The translations under genes and the position numbers were made by a program. Source: Parvularculaceae bacterium (GTDB lineage: Bacteria; Pseudomonadota; Alphaproteobacteria; Caulobacterales; Parvularculaceae). Taken from it: a stretch of 64,000 bases of DNA. A model generated the notes under the pieces. The model searched no databases, had not been told where the DNA came from, and saw nothing but the letters and a program-made list of their open reading frames with translations. Within the stretch, counting starts at the first letter, position 1. The number at the start of each line of letters is the position of its first letter. Below, piece by piece: positions 54,067 through 62,539 of this stretch. The stretch lies in NCBI GenBank assembly GCA_020446945.1, contig JAGRDS010000010.1, positions 171,840 to 235,839 on the forward strand, in the 5' to 3' direction.

Positions 54067-54690
54067 ATGAAACGCTTTGCACTCGCGGTTGCTTTATCTT
54101 TATGCGCGACGCATGTCGGCGCGCAGGACGTTTCGTCCGGATCGTCCTTCAAATACGGTTCTTCCGGCGGCTCGGTCTATTCAAACTACGGCTCGACGGT
54201 TTTCGTTCGCGGAAGCTACGCATTTTCGGGCAGGATCGCCGGCGTATCGGGTTCGGTTGATGCGCCTGGCGGCGCGGTCGGCATTCGCTGGCCCTTGCGC
54301 CGGTCGGGCCGATCGACGATCGGCGTTGAAACCGAGTTGTTTTACCTGCGCGATTCTGAAAGCGCGTTGCTGGCCGGTTCGCCTGTAAACGCTTCGGCCT
54401 GGGGTTTGACCGGCCTTGTCGGTTTTCGCTGGGATCTGAAAACCGACGTCGGCGTCAATCCGTTCATGTCTGTCGGCATCGGTCCGAGTTATCAAAGAGC
54501 GAAGGGCGATGTGAGCGGAGTGACTTTCTCCGTCGACGATTTCACCTTCGCCTATTCCGGCCGCGCCGGCGCGACGATCGATCTGAGCGACCGGCTCGCG
54601 CTCGAAACCGCCTATCGGTATCTTGGCACCAGCCAGGCCGGAACGCCCGGCGTTCATGCCGGCGAAATCGGCTTGAATCTCAATTTCTGA
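54067..54690 (+). CDS. outer-membrane beta-barrel protein
   Basis: A 207-residue protein with signal peptide MKRFALAVALSLCATHVGAQ and an 8-strand-like pattern of alternating residues (TVFVRGSYAFSGRIAG, AVGIRWPLRR, STIGVETELFYL, AWGLTGLVGFRWDL, PFMSVGIGPSYQR, FTFAYSGRAGATIDL, LALETAYRYLG), ending GEIGLNLNF with the terminal Phe used by the BAM machine. It resembles small OmpA/OmpW-like porin barrels. GGGGGAG lies upstream of ATG 54067. A perfect CtrA box lies just upstream, so cell-cycle control is likely. Confidence 0.85.
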   Translation: MKRFALAVALSLCATHVGAQDVSSGSSFKYGSSGGSVYSNYGSTVFVRGSYAFSGRIAGVSGSVDAPGGAVGIRWPLRRSGRSTIGVETELFYLRDSESALLAGSPVNASAWGLTGLVGFRWDLKTDVGVNPFMSVGIGPSYQRAKGDVSGVTFSVDDFTFAYSGRAGATIDLSDRLALETAYRYLGTSQAGTPGVHAGEIGLNLNF

Positions 54691-54706
54691 ACGCCGCGCC
54701 GCGCGC

Positions 54707-54729
54707 CGCCGGCGCTTCATGCGCCGGCG
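54707..54729. terminator. GC-rich hairpin between convergent genes
   Basis: CGCCGGCGC (54707-54715) pairs perfectly with GCGCCGGCG (54721-54729) around a TTCAT loop, in the 54-base gap between the barrel and lipoprotein genes. T-runs are short, so termination may be partial. Confidence 0.55.
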
Positions 54730-54744
54730 GGCGTCCCTTATCGG

Positions 54745-55245
54745 TTATTCCAGCGTCTGCTGATTTTCCGCGTTCGAAATTGTTGTCTGGATATCGAGCG
54801 GCTTTGCGATCTCGGCGCCAGGCGTCTTGTAAACGCTCAACTCGCCATCGACCCAAAGACCGATCTCGATCGCGTTCGCCGAAGGTTCGGCGAGGAAATA
54901 AAAGGCGTTTGAGCCGCCTTCATGCGCCTTGTTTCCAGATGTGAAGAATACGTCGCCCTCGCGTTGCAGTGGGGCGGACGTCTCGCTGTTCTGGACGAGG
55001 ATGTCGAACCGGTCGCCGAGAAGGCTCTTGAGCGCAGGCGTTAAAGCGCTTTCCTCAAACAGCTTGCTGTCGCGAGGATGCTGACCGACAAAGGCGTCAA
55101 GAGCGCCGACGGTTTCGACCGCTGACGAAGCGGTTTGTGCGCCGGATTGCTCCGTCGCCCGCGTCGAGGTCGGATGATCGGTCGTGTTGCCGCACGCAGC
55201 CAGAAAAGCCGCCGAGATTACGGTGATGGATAGGGCTGAGCGCAT
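54745..55245 (-). CDS. predicted lipoprotein of unknown function
   Basis: A 166-residue protein with lipoprotein signal [18 protein letters not shown] (lipidated C18). The Thr/Ser/Ala-rich linker (about 20-45) leads to a compact domain with [35 protein letters not shown] and [20 protein letters not shown], which looks like a small periplasmic domain. I do not recognise the family. The ATG 55245 follows GGAG by 8 bases; the frame continues upstream without a better start. It is convergent with the barrel gene and divergent from glpX. Confidence 0.75.
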   Translation of the reverse strand: MRSALSITVISAAFLAACGNTTDHPTSTRATEQSGAQTASSAVETVGALDAFVGQHPRDSKLFEESALTPALKSLLGDRFDILVQNSETSAPLQREGDVFFTSGNKAHEGGSNAFYFLAEPSANAIEIGLWVDGELSVYKTPGAEIAKPLDIQTTISNAENQQTLE

Positions 55246-55571
55246 TTTTGTTCTCCATAATGATGAAATCGAAAACATCCCGCCTGCGGAAAATTTCCGA
55301 TGGTTTTGTTGTTCGTCCAGGCGCGATTTCGGGCCGATGACAGTTGCACGAACTGGCCTCATGCAAACGGTTTGCGGCCGGAATATGTTGTCGATATGGC
55401 GGCCCGCCGGCGCTGTTCAAGGCGTTTTTCGGCGCAAAACATCCCAAAATCTGCGCGCGGCGCCGGCGGCGGGGCTCAATTCGCCTGCGGCCGGACTGGA
55501 TTTTGGCCCGCTCTGTGCTAGTCGGGGCCTTCAACGCTTATAAACGCCGATTCAACGCTAAACCGGGGACT

Positions 55572-56534
55572 ATGATGGCCGACGCCGAATTTCTTGACCG
55601 TATTCTGACAATGGAGATCGGACGCTGCACGGAGGCGGCCGCGGTCGCCGCATCGAAGATGATCGGACGCGGCGACAAGAACGGCGCCGACCACGCGGCG
55701 GTCGAGGCGCTGCGCCGGGCGTTCGACAAGCTCGATGTCGACGGGACGGTGGTGATCGGCGAGGGCGAGCGCGATGAGGCGCCAATGCTTTATATCGGCG
55801 AACCGGTCGGCACCAGGAAAGGCCCCGCCGTCGATATCGCGCTCGATCCGCTCGAAGGAACGGACCTGACCGCGAAGGGCATGGGCAACGCGCTTGCGGT
55901 CGTCGCGATGGCGACCAAGGGCACCATGTTGCACGCGCCGGACACCTATATGGACAAGATCGCGGTCGGTCCGGGCTATCCTGAGGGCGTCGTCGATCTC
56001 GACGCCAGCGTCAAGGACAACATCACCGAACTCGCCAGGGCCAAGCGCGTGAAGCCGGAAGACATTACGCTTTGCGTTCTCGACCGCGAACGCCACCAGC
56101 ATATTATCGAGGCGGCGCGCGGCGTCGGCGCGCGCATCATGCTCATTCCGGACGGCGACGTCGCCGGCGTTTTCCATACGACGGAACCGGCGACCGGCAT
56201 CGATCTCTATATGGGACAGGGCGGCGCGCCGGAGGGCGTTCTCGCTGCAGCGGCCCTACGCTGCGTCGGCGGGCAGATGCAGGGCCGGCTCGTCTTTCGC
56301 AATGACGACGAAAAAGCGCGCGCGGCGAAGGCCGGCATCACCGATCTCAACCGTAAATACGCCTTGATGGACCTTTGCGGCGGCGACGTCTTTTTCGCCG
56401 CCACCGGCGTCACCAACGGGACCATGCTCGACGGCGTTAAATGGGAAAAGGATCATGTCGTCATGCATACGGTCGTGATGCGCTCGAAAACCGGCACGAT
56501 CCGCTATGTCCGCGCGAGGACTAAACGCTGGTGA
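55572..56534 (+). CDS. glpX: class II fructose-1,6-bisphosphatase GlpX
   Basis: A 320-residue GlpX enzyme for gluconeogenesis, removing the 1-phosphate of fructose-1,6-bisphosphate. The metal and substrate motifs are visible: GEGERDEAPMLYIGE, DPLEGTDLTAKGMGNALAV and the GGAPEGVLAAAALRC segment. Length is normal. The start ATG 55572 (or 55575) follows GGGGAC and gives MMADAEFLDR, whereas the open frame runs further upstream without a ribosome site. The usual alphaproteobacterial neighbours (homoserine dehydrogenase, recJ) are not adjacent on either side. Confidence 0.95.
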   Translation: MMADAEFLDRILTMEIGRCTEAAAVAASKMIGRGDKNGADHAAVEALRRAFDKLDVDGTVVIGEGERDEAPMLYIGEPVGTRKGPAVDIALDPLEGTDLTAKGMGNALAVVAMATKGTMLHAPDTYMDKIAVGPGYPEGVVDLDASVKDNITELARAKRVKPEDITLCVLDRERHQHIIEAARGVGARIMLIPDGDVAGVFHTTEPATGIDLYMGQGGAPEGVLAAAALRCVGGQMQGRLVFRNDDEKARAAKAGITDLNRKYALMDLCGGDVFFAATGVTNGTMLDGVKWEKDHVVMHTVVMRSKTGTIRYVRARTKRW

Positions 56535-56690
56535 TTGCGCGCGGGACGGGGCCGAAACGGCTCATTCCCCTGCCGCGTTAACCATTCCGGCCCGCGTAAC
56601 CGGCCGATTTCCCCCGCAAAAGGCGATTAGGCACGGTCATTGCAGCCAACCGGAAAGGCGCGGCGTTGGGAATGCCGGATGGGAAGCGCA

Positions 56691-57302
56691 ATGAGAGTTA
56701 ACGCGGTCACGCCTTTTGGACAGGAAAGCGGCGCCAGCGATATTTCGCTGTACGATCTCGTTTCCCTGCACGCGAAAATCACGCAAGCGTCAGGCGCCCT
56801 GTCGCCCGCCGCGCGTTTTACCGCCGGTTCGCTCGACGAAACCGGCGACGCCTCCAGCGACGCGCGCGTGCTGGAAGTCCTGCTGCGCGAGGAAAAGGAA
56901 CAGCTCGACTGGCGCAGGCAATTGCTGGCGCGCGAGATCCGGGCGGCTATTCCGCGCACGCGCTTTGAACAACTGCAAAAGCTTCGCTTCGAACTGAACA
57001 ATTGCGGCGAGGATGAAATCGCCGCCGAGGCCGCACTTGCGGGTTTCCTGAAAATCGAAAGCGATCCGATGCATGAGCTGGGGGAGAATGCGACAATCGA
57101 GCTTGTCGCCGATGGCGAACTCTCGCGCACGGAAATGGTCGAAAGCATCTGTGAGGAACTGGCCCTCGCCGAGCGCGCCGTACAGCTTCTTTGCGGCCAG
57201 CGGCCCGAACTTCAAGGCCTGAAAAGCCTGATAGCCCGATCGGTCGCGCGTCTTGAGAGCATGGACGACGAGCCATACCCCTACGCGCTGGCCGCCGAAT
57301 AA
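56691..57302 (+). CDS. hypothetical helical protein
   Basis: A 203-residue acidic protein, almost entirely helical (EEKEQLDWRRQLLAREIRAA, RTRFEQLQKLRFELNN, ERAVQLLCGQRPELQGLKSL), with no signal peptide or membrane helix. A coiled coil is likely at about 60-105. I do not recognise the family. ATG 56691 follows GGGAAG by 4 bases. A TTAACCAT CtrA-type half-site lies at 56578-56585, about 105 bases upstream. An ABC exporter gene follows 65 bases downstream on the same strand. Confidence 0.65.
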   Translation: MRVNAVTPFGQESGASDISLYDLVSLHAKITQASGALSPAARFTAGSLDETGDASSDARVLEVLLREEKEQLDWRRQLLAREIRAAIPRTRFEQLQKLRFELNNCGEDEIAAEAALAGFLKIESDPMHELGENATIELVADGELSRTEMVESICEELALAERAVQLLCGQRPELQGLKSLIARSVARLESMDDEPYPYALAAE

Positions 57303-57351
57303 CGCGCCGCATCCCCTGATCGCTGACGCCGCTATGCAGCCTCCCGCCGTC

Positions 57352-57369
57352 ATGGCAGAAGGCTGCCAT
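57352..57369 (+). promoter_or_regulatory. hairpin covering the ABC exporter start codon
   Basis: ATGGCAG (57352-57358) pairs perfectly with CTGCCAT (57363-57369) around an AAGG loop. The loop is the only Shine-Dalgarno-like sequence before the exporter's ATG at 57368, and the right arm takes in the A and T of that start codon. Translation of the exporter might be controlled by this fold. Confidence 0.4.
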
Positions 57370-59209
57370 GTTTTCGTTTTTTGAACGCCGGCTTGATCCC
57401 TTTCCGCAAACGCGCCTCGGCGCGCCGCCGAAGGGCTTGCTTGCTTTTTGCTGGCACTTTGTTCGCGATGCGCGCTGGTGGCTTGTCGCCGTTGTCGTCC
57501 TGACGGCCGCGATCGCCGTTGTCGAAGTGATGATGTACGGGTTTTTGGGCCGCATCGTTGACTGGCTCGCCGGCGCCGAGCGCGAAGGGTTTTTGAACCG
57601 AGAGGCGGGAACGCTTGCGGGCATGGGTGCGGTCCTTCTCGTCATTTTGCCTTTGACGGTCTGGTTCCAGTCACTCGTCGTGCATCAGGTGCTACTCGGC
57701 AACCTGCCGATGAGCGCGCGCTGGCGCATGCATCGGCGCCTTCTCGGCCAGTCGATGGGATTCTTTTCGAGCGATTTCGCCGGACGTATTGCAACGAAAG
57801 TGATGCAGACATCGCTCGCCGTACGCGAGGCGGCGATGAAGCTGCTGGAGGTTCTGGTTTACGTCGTCGTCTATTTTCTCACCATGATCACGATGATTGC
57901 GAGCGCTGACTGGCGTCTCGCCGCGCCGCTGGCGCTCTGGCTCGTTGTCTATATTCTGCTTGTCGTTTATTTCGTGCCGCGCCTCGCCAAAATCGCCGAG
58001 CGGCAGGCCGATGCGCGTTCAGCGATGACGGGGCGGATTGTCGACAGCTACACCAATATCGCGACGGTGAAACTATTCGCCCATGCGGGACGCGAAGAAG
58101 CCTACGCCCGCGACAGCATGGAGAATTTTCTTTCGACCGTTCATCCGCAAATGCGCCTTGTCACGCTGTTTCAAACGAGCGTTTACCTGAACAACGGCGC
58201 TGCGATTTTCGCCATCGCCGGGTTCGGCGTTGCATTCTGGCTGGGTGATCAGATTTCCGTCGGCGCCATCGCCGTGGCGATCGCGCTCGCGCTGCGCCTT
58301 AGCGGCATGTCGCAATGGGTTATGTGGGAGGTCGCGGCGCTGTTTGAAAATATCGGCACGGTCTATGACGGCATGGAGACGATGACGAAGCATCTTGACG
58401 TTCGCGACGCGCCGGATGCGAAAAAACTGCAACGCCCGGAAGGTGCGATCGACTTCGACAACGTCTCGTTCCACTACGGAAAAGACGGCGGCGTAATCGA
58501 TAAATTCGCGCTGAAGATCGCGCCGGGCGAAAAAGTGGGACTGGTTGGAAAATCCGGCGCCGGCAAAACGACGCTGATGAATTTGCTTCTTCGTTTCTAC
58601 GACGTTGAATCCGGGCGCATCCTGATCGACGGCGTGGACGTGAAGAGCGTGACGCAGGAATCGCTGCGCGCGCATATCGGCGTCGTGACGCAGGATACAT
58701 CGCTGCTGCACCGGTCGATCCGCGAAAATATCGCCTATGGCCGGCCGGATGCGAGCGAGGCGGCGATCTGCGAGGCGGCGCGCCGCGCTGACGCGATTTC
58801 GTTTATTGAAACGCTGGAGGACAATTACGGCGGAACGGGCTTTGACGCGCAGGTCGGCGAACGCGGCGTCAAGCTTTCCGGCGGCCAGCGCCAGCGCATC
58901 GCGATCGCGCGCGTCTTTTTAAAAAACGCGCCGATCCTCATTCTTGATGAGGCGACTTCCGCACTCGATTCGGAAGTCGAGGCGGCGATCCAGGAAAACC
59001 TGTTCCGCCTGATGGAAGGAAAAACCGTGATTGCGATCGCGCACCGGCTATCGACGATCGCGCAACTTGATCGGCTGATCGTTCTGGACAAGGGCCGGAT
59101 CGTGGAATCGGGATCGCATGAAGAGCTGATCGGGCGCGGCGGGCTCTACGCCGATCTCTGGGCGCGTCAATCGGGCGGGTTCATCGCCTATGACGCAGAG
59201 GTTGATTAA
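57368..59209 (+). CDS. ABC exporter, fused permease and ATPase
   Basis: A 613-residue half-transporter. Residues about 1-340 form a six-helix type IV exporter domain, and the ATPase domain carries Walker A GLVGKSGAGKTTLMN, the signature KLSGGQRQRIAIAR, Walker B ILILDEATSALD and the switch IAHRLST. It probably forms a homodimer and exports lipid or peptide-like substrates; no substrate is indicated. A hairpin overlaps the start codon. The tdh gene is convergent after a 63-base gap. Confidence 0.92.
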   Translation: MFSFFERRLDPFPQTRLGAPPKGLLAFCWHFVRDARWWLVAVVVLTAAIAVVEVMMYGFLGRIVDWLAGAEREGFLNREAGTLAGMGAVLLVILPLTVWFQSLVVHQVLLGNLPMSARWRMHRRLLGQSMGFFSSDFAGRIATKVMQTSLAVREAAMKLLEVLVYVVVYFLTMITMIASADWRLAAPLALWLVVYILLVVYFVPRLAKIAERQADARSAMTGRIVDSYTNIATVKLFAHAGREEAYARDSMENFLSTVHPQMRLVTLFQTSVYLNNGAAIFAIAGFGVAFWLGDQISVGAIAVAIALALRLSGMSQWVMWEVAALFENIGTVYDGMETMTKHLDVRDAPDAKKLQRPEGAIDFDNVSFHYGKDGGVIDKFALKIAPGEKVGLVGKSGAGKTTLMNLLLRFYDVESGRILIDGVDVKSVTQESLRAHIGVVTQDTSLLHRSIRENIAYGRPDASEAAICEAARRADAISFIETLEDNYGGTGFDAQVGERGVKLSGGQRQRIAIARVFLKNAPILILDEATSALDSEVEAAIQENLFRLMEGKTVIAIAHRLSTIAQLDRLIVLDKGRIVESGSHEELIGRGGLYADLWARQSGGFIAYDAEVD

Positions 59210-59272
59210 GGCGCACAGGACTTGCGGCGGCGGCCCGTTTGCGCGTTCCGGCGCAATGGCGCATTCGCTGCG

Positions 59273-60307
59273 CTACCAATCGAGAATGACCTTTCCAGAT
59301 GCGCCCGAGCGCATGACGTCAAAGCCTTTCTGGAAGTCGGCCGCCGGAAGGCGATGCGTCAGGATCGGTTTCAGATCGAGCCCCGCCTGCAACAGCGCGC
59401 CCATTTTGTACCAGGTCTCGAACATGCGCCTTCCGTAAATGCCCTTGATTTCGAGACCCTTGAAAATAACCTTGTCCCAGTCGGCGCCGGCGCCGTTCGG
59501 CATGATGCCGAGCATCGCAATCTTGCCGCCATGGTTCATCGTATCGAGCATTGAAGCGAAAGCGGCCGGTGCGCCGGACATTTCAAGACCGACATCGAAC
59601 CCTTCGCTCATGCCGAGATCGGACATCACATCGCGCAGGTTTTCTTTCGAAACATCGACGGCGCGCGATGCGCCCATCTTCCGCGCAAGGTCGAGGCGGT
59701 AGCCGTTGACGTCGGTGATGACGACATGGCGCGCGCCGACAAAACGCGCAATCGCCGCCGCCATGATGCCGATAGGCCCCGCGCCGGTGATCAATACATC
59801 CTCGCCGACAAGATCATAAGCGAGCGCGGTGTGCGCCGCATTCCCGAAGGGATCGAAAATCGCGCCCATCTCGTCGGGAATATCGTCCGGCAGGCGATAA
59901 ACGTTGAAGGCCGGCGCCGATACGTATTCTGCGAACGCGCCCGGCCTGTTGACCCCGATGCCGAGCGTGTTGCGGCATAGATGGCGCTGGCCCGCCCTGC
60001 AATTGCGACAATAGCCGCACGTCACATGACCTTCGACGGAAACGCGGTCGCCGATTTTCATTTTTGAATGTTCGGGATGAACCTCCGACCCGATCTCGAC
60101 GATATGGCCCATGAATTCATGGCCGACCGTCATCGGTACGGGAACCGTCTTTTGCGCCCATTCATCCCAATTATAGATGTGGACGTCAGTGCCGCAGATC
60201 GCCGTCTTTTTCACTTCGATAAGAACGTCGTTGGGGCCGATCTCCGGCCGCGCGACATCGGCCATCCAGATCCCTTCTTCCCGTTTGGCTTTGACGAGCG
60301 CGCGCAT
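59273..60307 (-). CDS. tdh: L-threonine 3-dehydrogenase
   Basis: A 344-residue zinc-dependent MDR enzyme that oxidises L-threonine to 2-amino-3-oxobutyrate. The catalytic zinc Cys is C38 in [15 protein letters not shown], followed by [12 protein letters not shown], the structural zinc loop [15 protein letters not shown], and the NAD-binding [14 protein letters not shown]. The length of 344 residues and these motifs fit Tdh closely. The usual partner kbl (2-amino-3-ketobutyrate CoA ligase) is not adjacent. GGAGGA lies upstream of ATG 60307. Confidence 0.93.
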   Translation of the reverse strand: MRALVKAKREEGIWMADVARPEIGPNDVLIEVKKTAICGTDVHIYNWDEWAQKTVPVPMTVGHEFMGHIVEIGSEVHPEHSKMKIGDRVSVEGHVTCGYCRNCRAGQRHLCRNTLGIGVNRPGAFAEYVSAPAFNVYRLPDDIPDEMGAIFDPFGNAAHTALAYDLVGEDVLITGAGPIGIMAAAIARFVGARHVVITDVNGYRLDLARKMGASRAVDVSKENLRDVMSDLGMSEGFDVGLEMSGAPAAFASMLDTMNHGGKIAMLGIMPNGAGADWDKVIFKGLEIKGIYGRRMFETWYKMGALLQAGLDLKPILTHRLPAADFQKGFDVMRSGASGKVILDW

Positions 60308-60531
60308 TCATTTTTCCTCCCAGAGGGTTGGCGATGATTAGCGCGTCGGACAGGGCGGGGGAAGGGCGGGCGTTCACGTTTGATCCGATCCGCACCGGAT
60401 AAATCCCGAAAGGCGCTAGCCGGCCGACCCGAAGGCGCGGGAATCGCCGGACAATGCGTTTTGAATTCCGCCTTGCCGGGCCGGGCGCGAAGCGGCTAGT
60501 CATCCCGCCTCGGTCAATAAGACGAAGAGAT

Positions 60532-61227
60532 ATGTTGTTTCGAAAACGCAAACACGGACGCCTCAGGCAGTCGTCGAGTTTGAAATCGCTCACGGCGCGC
60601 GGCGTCGAGATTGCGACCGTCATAGATGTCGGCGTTCAGCGTGAAACGCCGTCTTTGATCGAATGCTTCCCGACAGCCGGGCACCTTCTTTTTGAACCGG
60701 TGAAAGAGTTTCACGGCGATATCGCCGCGAATTACCGCAATATTCGCCACGCGATTTTCGATTGCGCGGTTTCGAACCGCGACGGCGAGGGACGCTTGAA
60801 ATCCCTGCAGATCTCCGGCGCCGGCGTGACGCACGCTCATGTCGGCGAGGAAGGGGAAGCGGTGCGTCTTGCGCGCCTCGACACCGTCTTGCCCGTCGCC
60901 GGCTTTGCGCCGCCCTATTTGTTGAAAATTGACGTCGACAGCATGGATGCGACCTTGAACGCGCTTGCCGGCACGGAAGGAATTATGAACGATGTCGCCT
61001 GTATCGTTTGCGAAATGGTGGCTGTTCATTTCGTATCGCTCGCCCAGCGTATCGAAGCGGCGGGTTTCAGGCTTTGGGATATCGTCGAATGCTGTTATTA
61101 CGACGATGTTCTGTATCAAAGCGATGCGGTGTTCGTTCGCAGCAGCCTGATCCGGTCGAACCCGCGCCTCAAGCCGTTCAATTTCGACAAATACGATCCG
61201 CAGAAATGGCGAATGATCGGGGGATAG
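60532..61227 (+). CDS. FkbM family methyltransferase
   Basis: A 231-residue SAM-dependent methyltransferase of the FkbM type. The SAM motif I region is IATVIDVGVQRETPSLIECF, followed by LLFEPVKEFHGDIAANYRN, and the FkbM-type LLKIDVDSMDATLNALAG. Family members methylate sugars or secondary metabolites; the substrate here is unknown. ATG 60532 follows GAAGAGAT; the upstream extension to 60454 is not supported. It diverges from tdh. A possible 20-residue ORF and a CPA1 antiporter follow. Confidence 0.85.
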   Translation: MLFRKRKHGRLRQSSSLKSLTARGVEIATVIDVGVQRETPSLIECFPTAGHLLFEPVKEFHGDIAANYRNIRHAIFDCAVSNRDGEGRLKSLQISGAGVTHAHVGEEGEAVRLARLDTVLPVAGFAPPYLLKIDVDSMDATLNALAGTEGIMNDVACIVCEMVAVHFVSLAQRIEAAGFRLWDIVECCYYDDVLYQSDAVFVRSSLIRSNPRLKPFNFDKYDPQKWRMIGG

Positions 61228-61232
61228 GGCCT

Positions 61233-61295
61233 ATGGCGCCTGAAAGACCTGAACCGGCGGGCGAAATGAAAAAGGTGGTTTTCCGCCTGGCATGA
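61233..61295 (+). CDS. possible 20-residue leader ORF before the antiporter
   Basis: An ATG at 61233, preceded by GGGGGAT, opens a 20-codon frame (MAPERPEPAGEMKKVVFRLA) whose TGA at 61293-61295 overlaps the antiporter ATG at 61292-61294 (ATGA). The overlap and ribosome site make translational coupling plausible, but the peptide itself is not recognisable. Confidence 0.3.
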   Translation: MAPERPEPAGEMKKVVFRLA

Positions 61296-62527
61296 TCGCC
61301 GAACCGCTCATCATTATCGCGCTTTGCGTCATTTTTTACGGCGCATTTTCCTCGCTGCTCTCCAGAACGGTTTTCTCCGCGCCCATGCTGTTTACTTTCG
61401 CCGGGCTTGCGACCGGCGCGGGCGGCCTCGGCCTCATCGACATTCAGGTCGAAAACGCAACCCTTGAAGGTTTCGGCGAATTGACGCTCGGGCTAATCCT
61501 GTTCGCCGACGCGGCGTCCACCAATTCGCGCATCCTCCTGAAACGCAGCGCGTTGCCGCTGCGGCTGTTGCTGATCAGCCTGCCGCTGACGATCGGTTTC
61601 GGCGCGCTTGTCGCGATCGGCCTGTTTCCGACTATGAACTGGCGCGAATGCGCGCTTGTCGCCGCCATTCTCGCGCCGACGGACGCTGCGCTCGGCCTCG
61701 CCGTTACTGCAAGCAAACAGGCGCCGGAGCGTATCCGTCAGGCGATCCTTGTCGAATCCGGTTTCAATGACGGGCTCGCCTTGCCAGCCGTGCTGTTATT
61801 CGCCGCACTCGCCTTTTCCATGAAGGTAGGCGGCGGCGCCGGCGCGGCGGACTGGATTTCTTTCGCGCTTCGCCAGATCGTCGTCGGCGTTTTCGTCGGC
61901 GGCGCGATTGGTTATGCGTTTGGCCGTTTTATCGGTCTCGCCGATGTGAATGGCTGGATCGCGCATGGGTTTGGTAATCTTTCGACGATCGGCGTCGCCG
62001 TCCTTACGCTCTTCGGCGCCCATATCGCAGGCGGCAACGGATTTATCGCCGCATTCGCCGGCGGTCTCGTTTTCGGCGGCGTCTGCATGTCGCGAGCGGG
62101 CGCGCTTACCGATTTCGTCGAAGAGGAAGGCCAATTGTTCAGCCTGATCATTTTCTTTTTCTTCGGCGCCGTTTTGCTGCCGCGCGCCGCCGAGCAGGTC
62201 ACACCCGCCTGCATCGTTTATGCGCTGTTGAGCCTTACCATTATCCGCATGGCGCCGACATGGATATCGCTGTCAGGTACGGGGCTGAAAGCGCCCTCGC
62301 GCGCATTTATCGGCTGGTTCGGCCCGCGCGGGCTCGCTTCCATCCTGTTCCTGATGGTCGCGGTCGAACATGAAGAAAACGCGCGCCTCTCTCAGGCCGA
62401 GGCGATCGTATATGTCACGGTTTTCCTCAGCATTATCCTGCATGGAGCGAGCGCAGCGCCGTTCACACGCGCTTACGCGAAAACAAGGGCGGCGAAAGAG
62501 GAAATCAATGAAAGCGCCGGCGCCTGA
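61292..62527 (+). CDS. Na+/H+ antiporter, CPA1 (NhaP-like) family
   Basis: A 411-residue inner-membrane antiporter with about 12 helices. Signature segments are FGELTLGLILFADAA near residues 60-75, AAILAPTDAALGLAV with the conserved Asp of helix 4, and LVESGFNDGLALPAVLLFAA, the ES-x-x-ND motif that binds the cation. These features fit the CPA1/NhaP group, which exchanges Na+ or K+ for H+. The C-terminus is short, without a large cytosolic domain. hemB is convergent, with 12 bases between the stops. Confidence 0.92.
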   Translation: MIAEPLIIIALCVIFYGAFSSLLSRTVFSAPMLFTFAGLATGAGGLGLIDIQVENATLEGFGELTLGLILFADAASTNSRILLKRSALPLRLLLISLPLTIGFGALVAIGLFPTMNWRECALVAAILAPTDAALGLAVTASKQAPERIRQAILVESGFNDGLALPAVLLFAALAFSMKVGGGAGAADWISFALRQIVVGVFVGGAIGYAFGRFIGLADVNGWIAHGFGNLSTIGVAVLTLFGAHIAGGNGFIAAFAGGLVFGGVCMSRAGALTDFVEEEGQLFSLIIFFFFGAVLLPRAAEQVTPACIVYALLSLTIIRMAPTWISLSGTGLKAPSRAFIGWFGPRGLASILFLMVAVEHEENARLSQAEAIVYVTVFLSIILHGASAAPFTRAYAKTRAAKEEINESAGA

Positions 62528-62539
62528 GCGCGAACGCCG

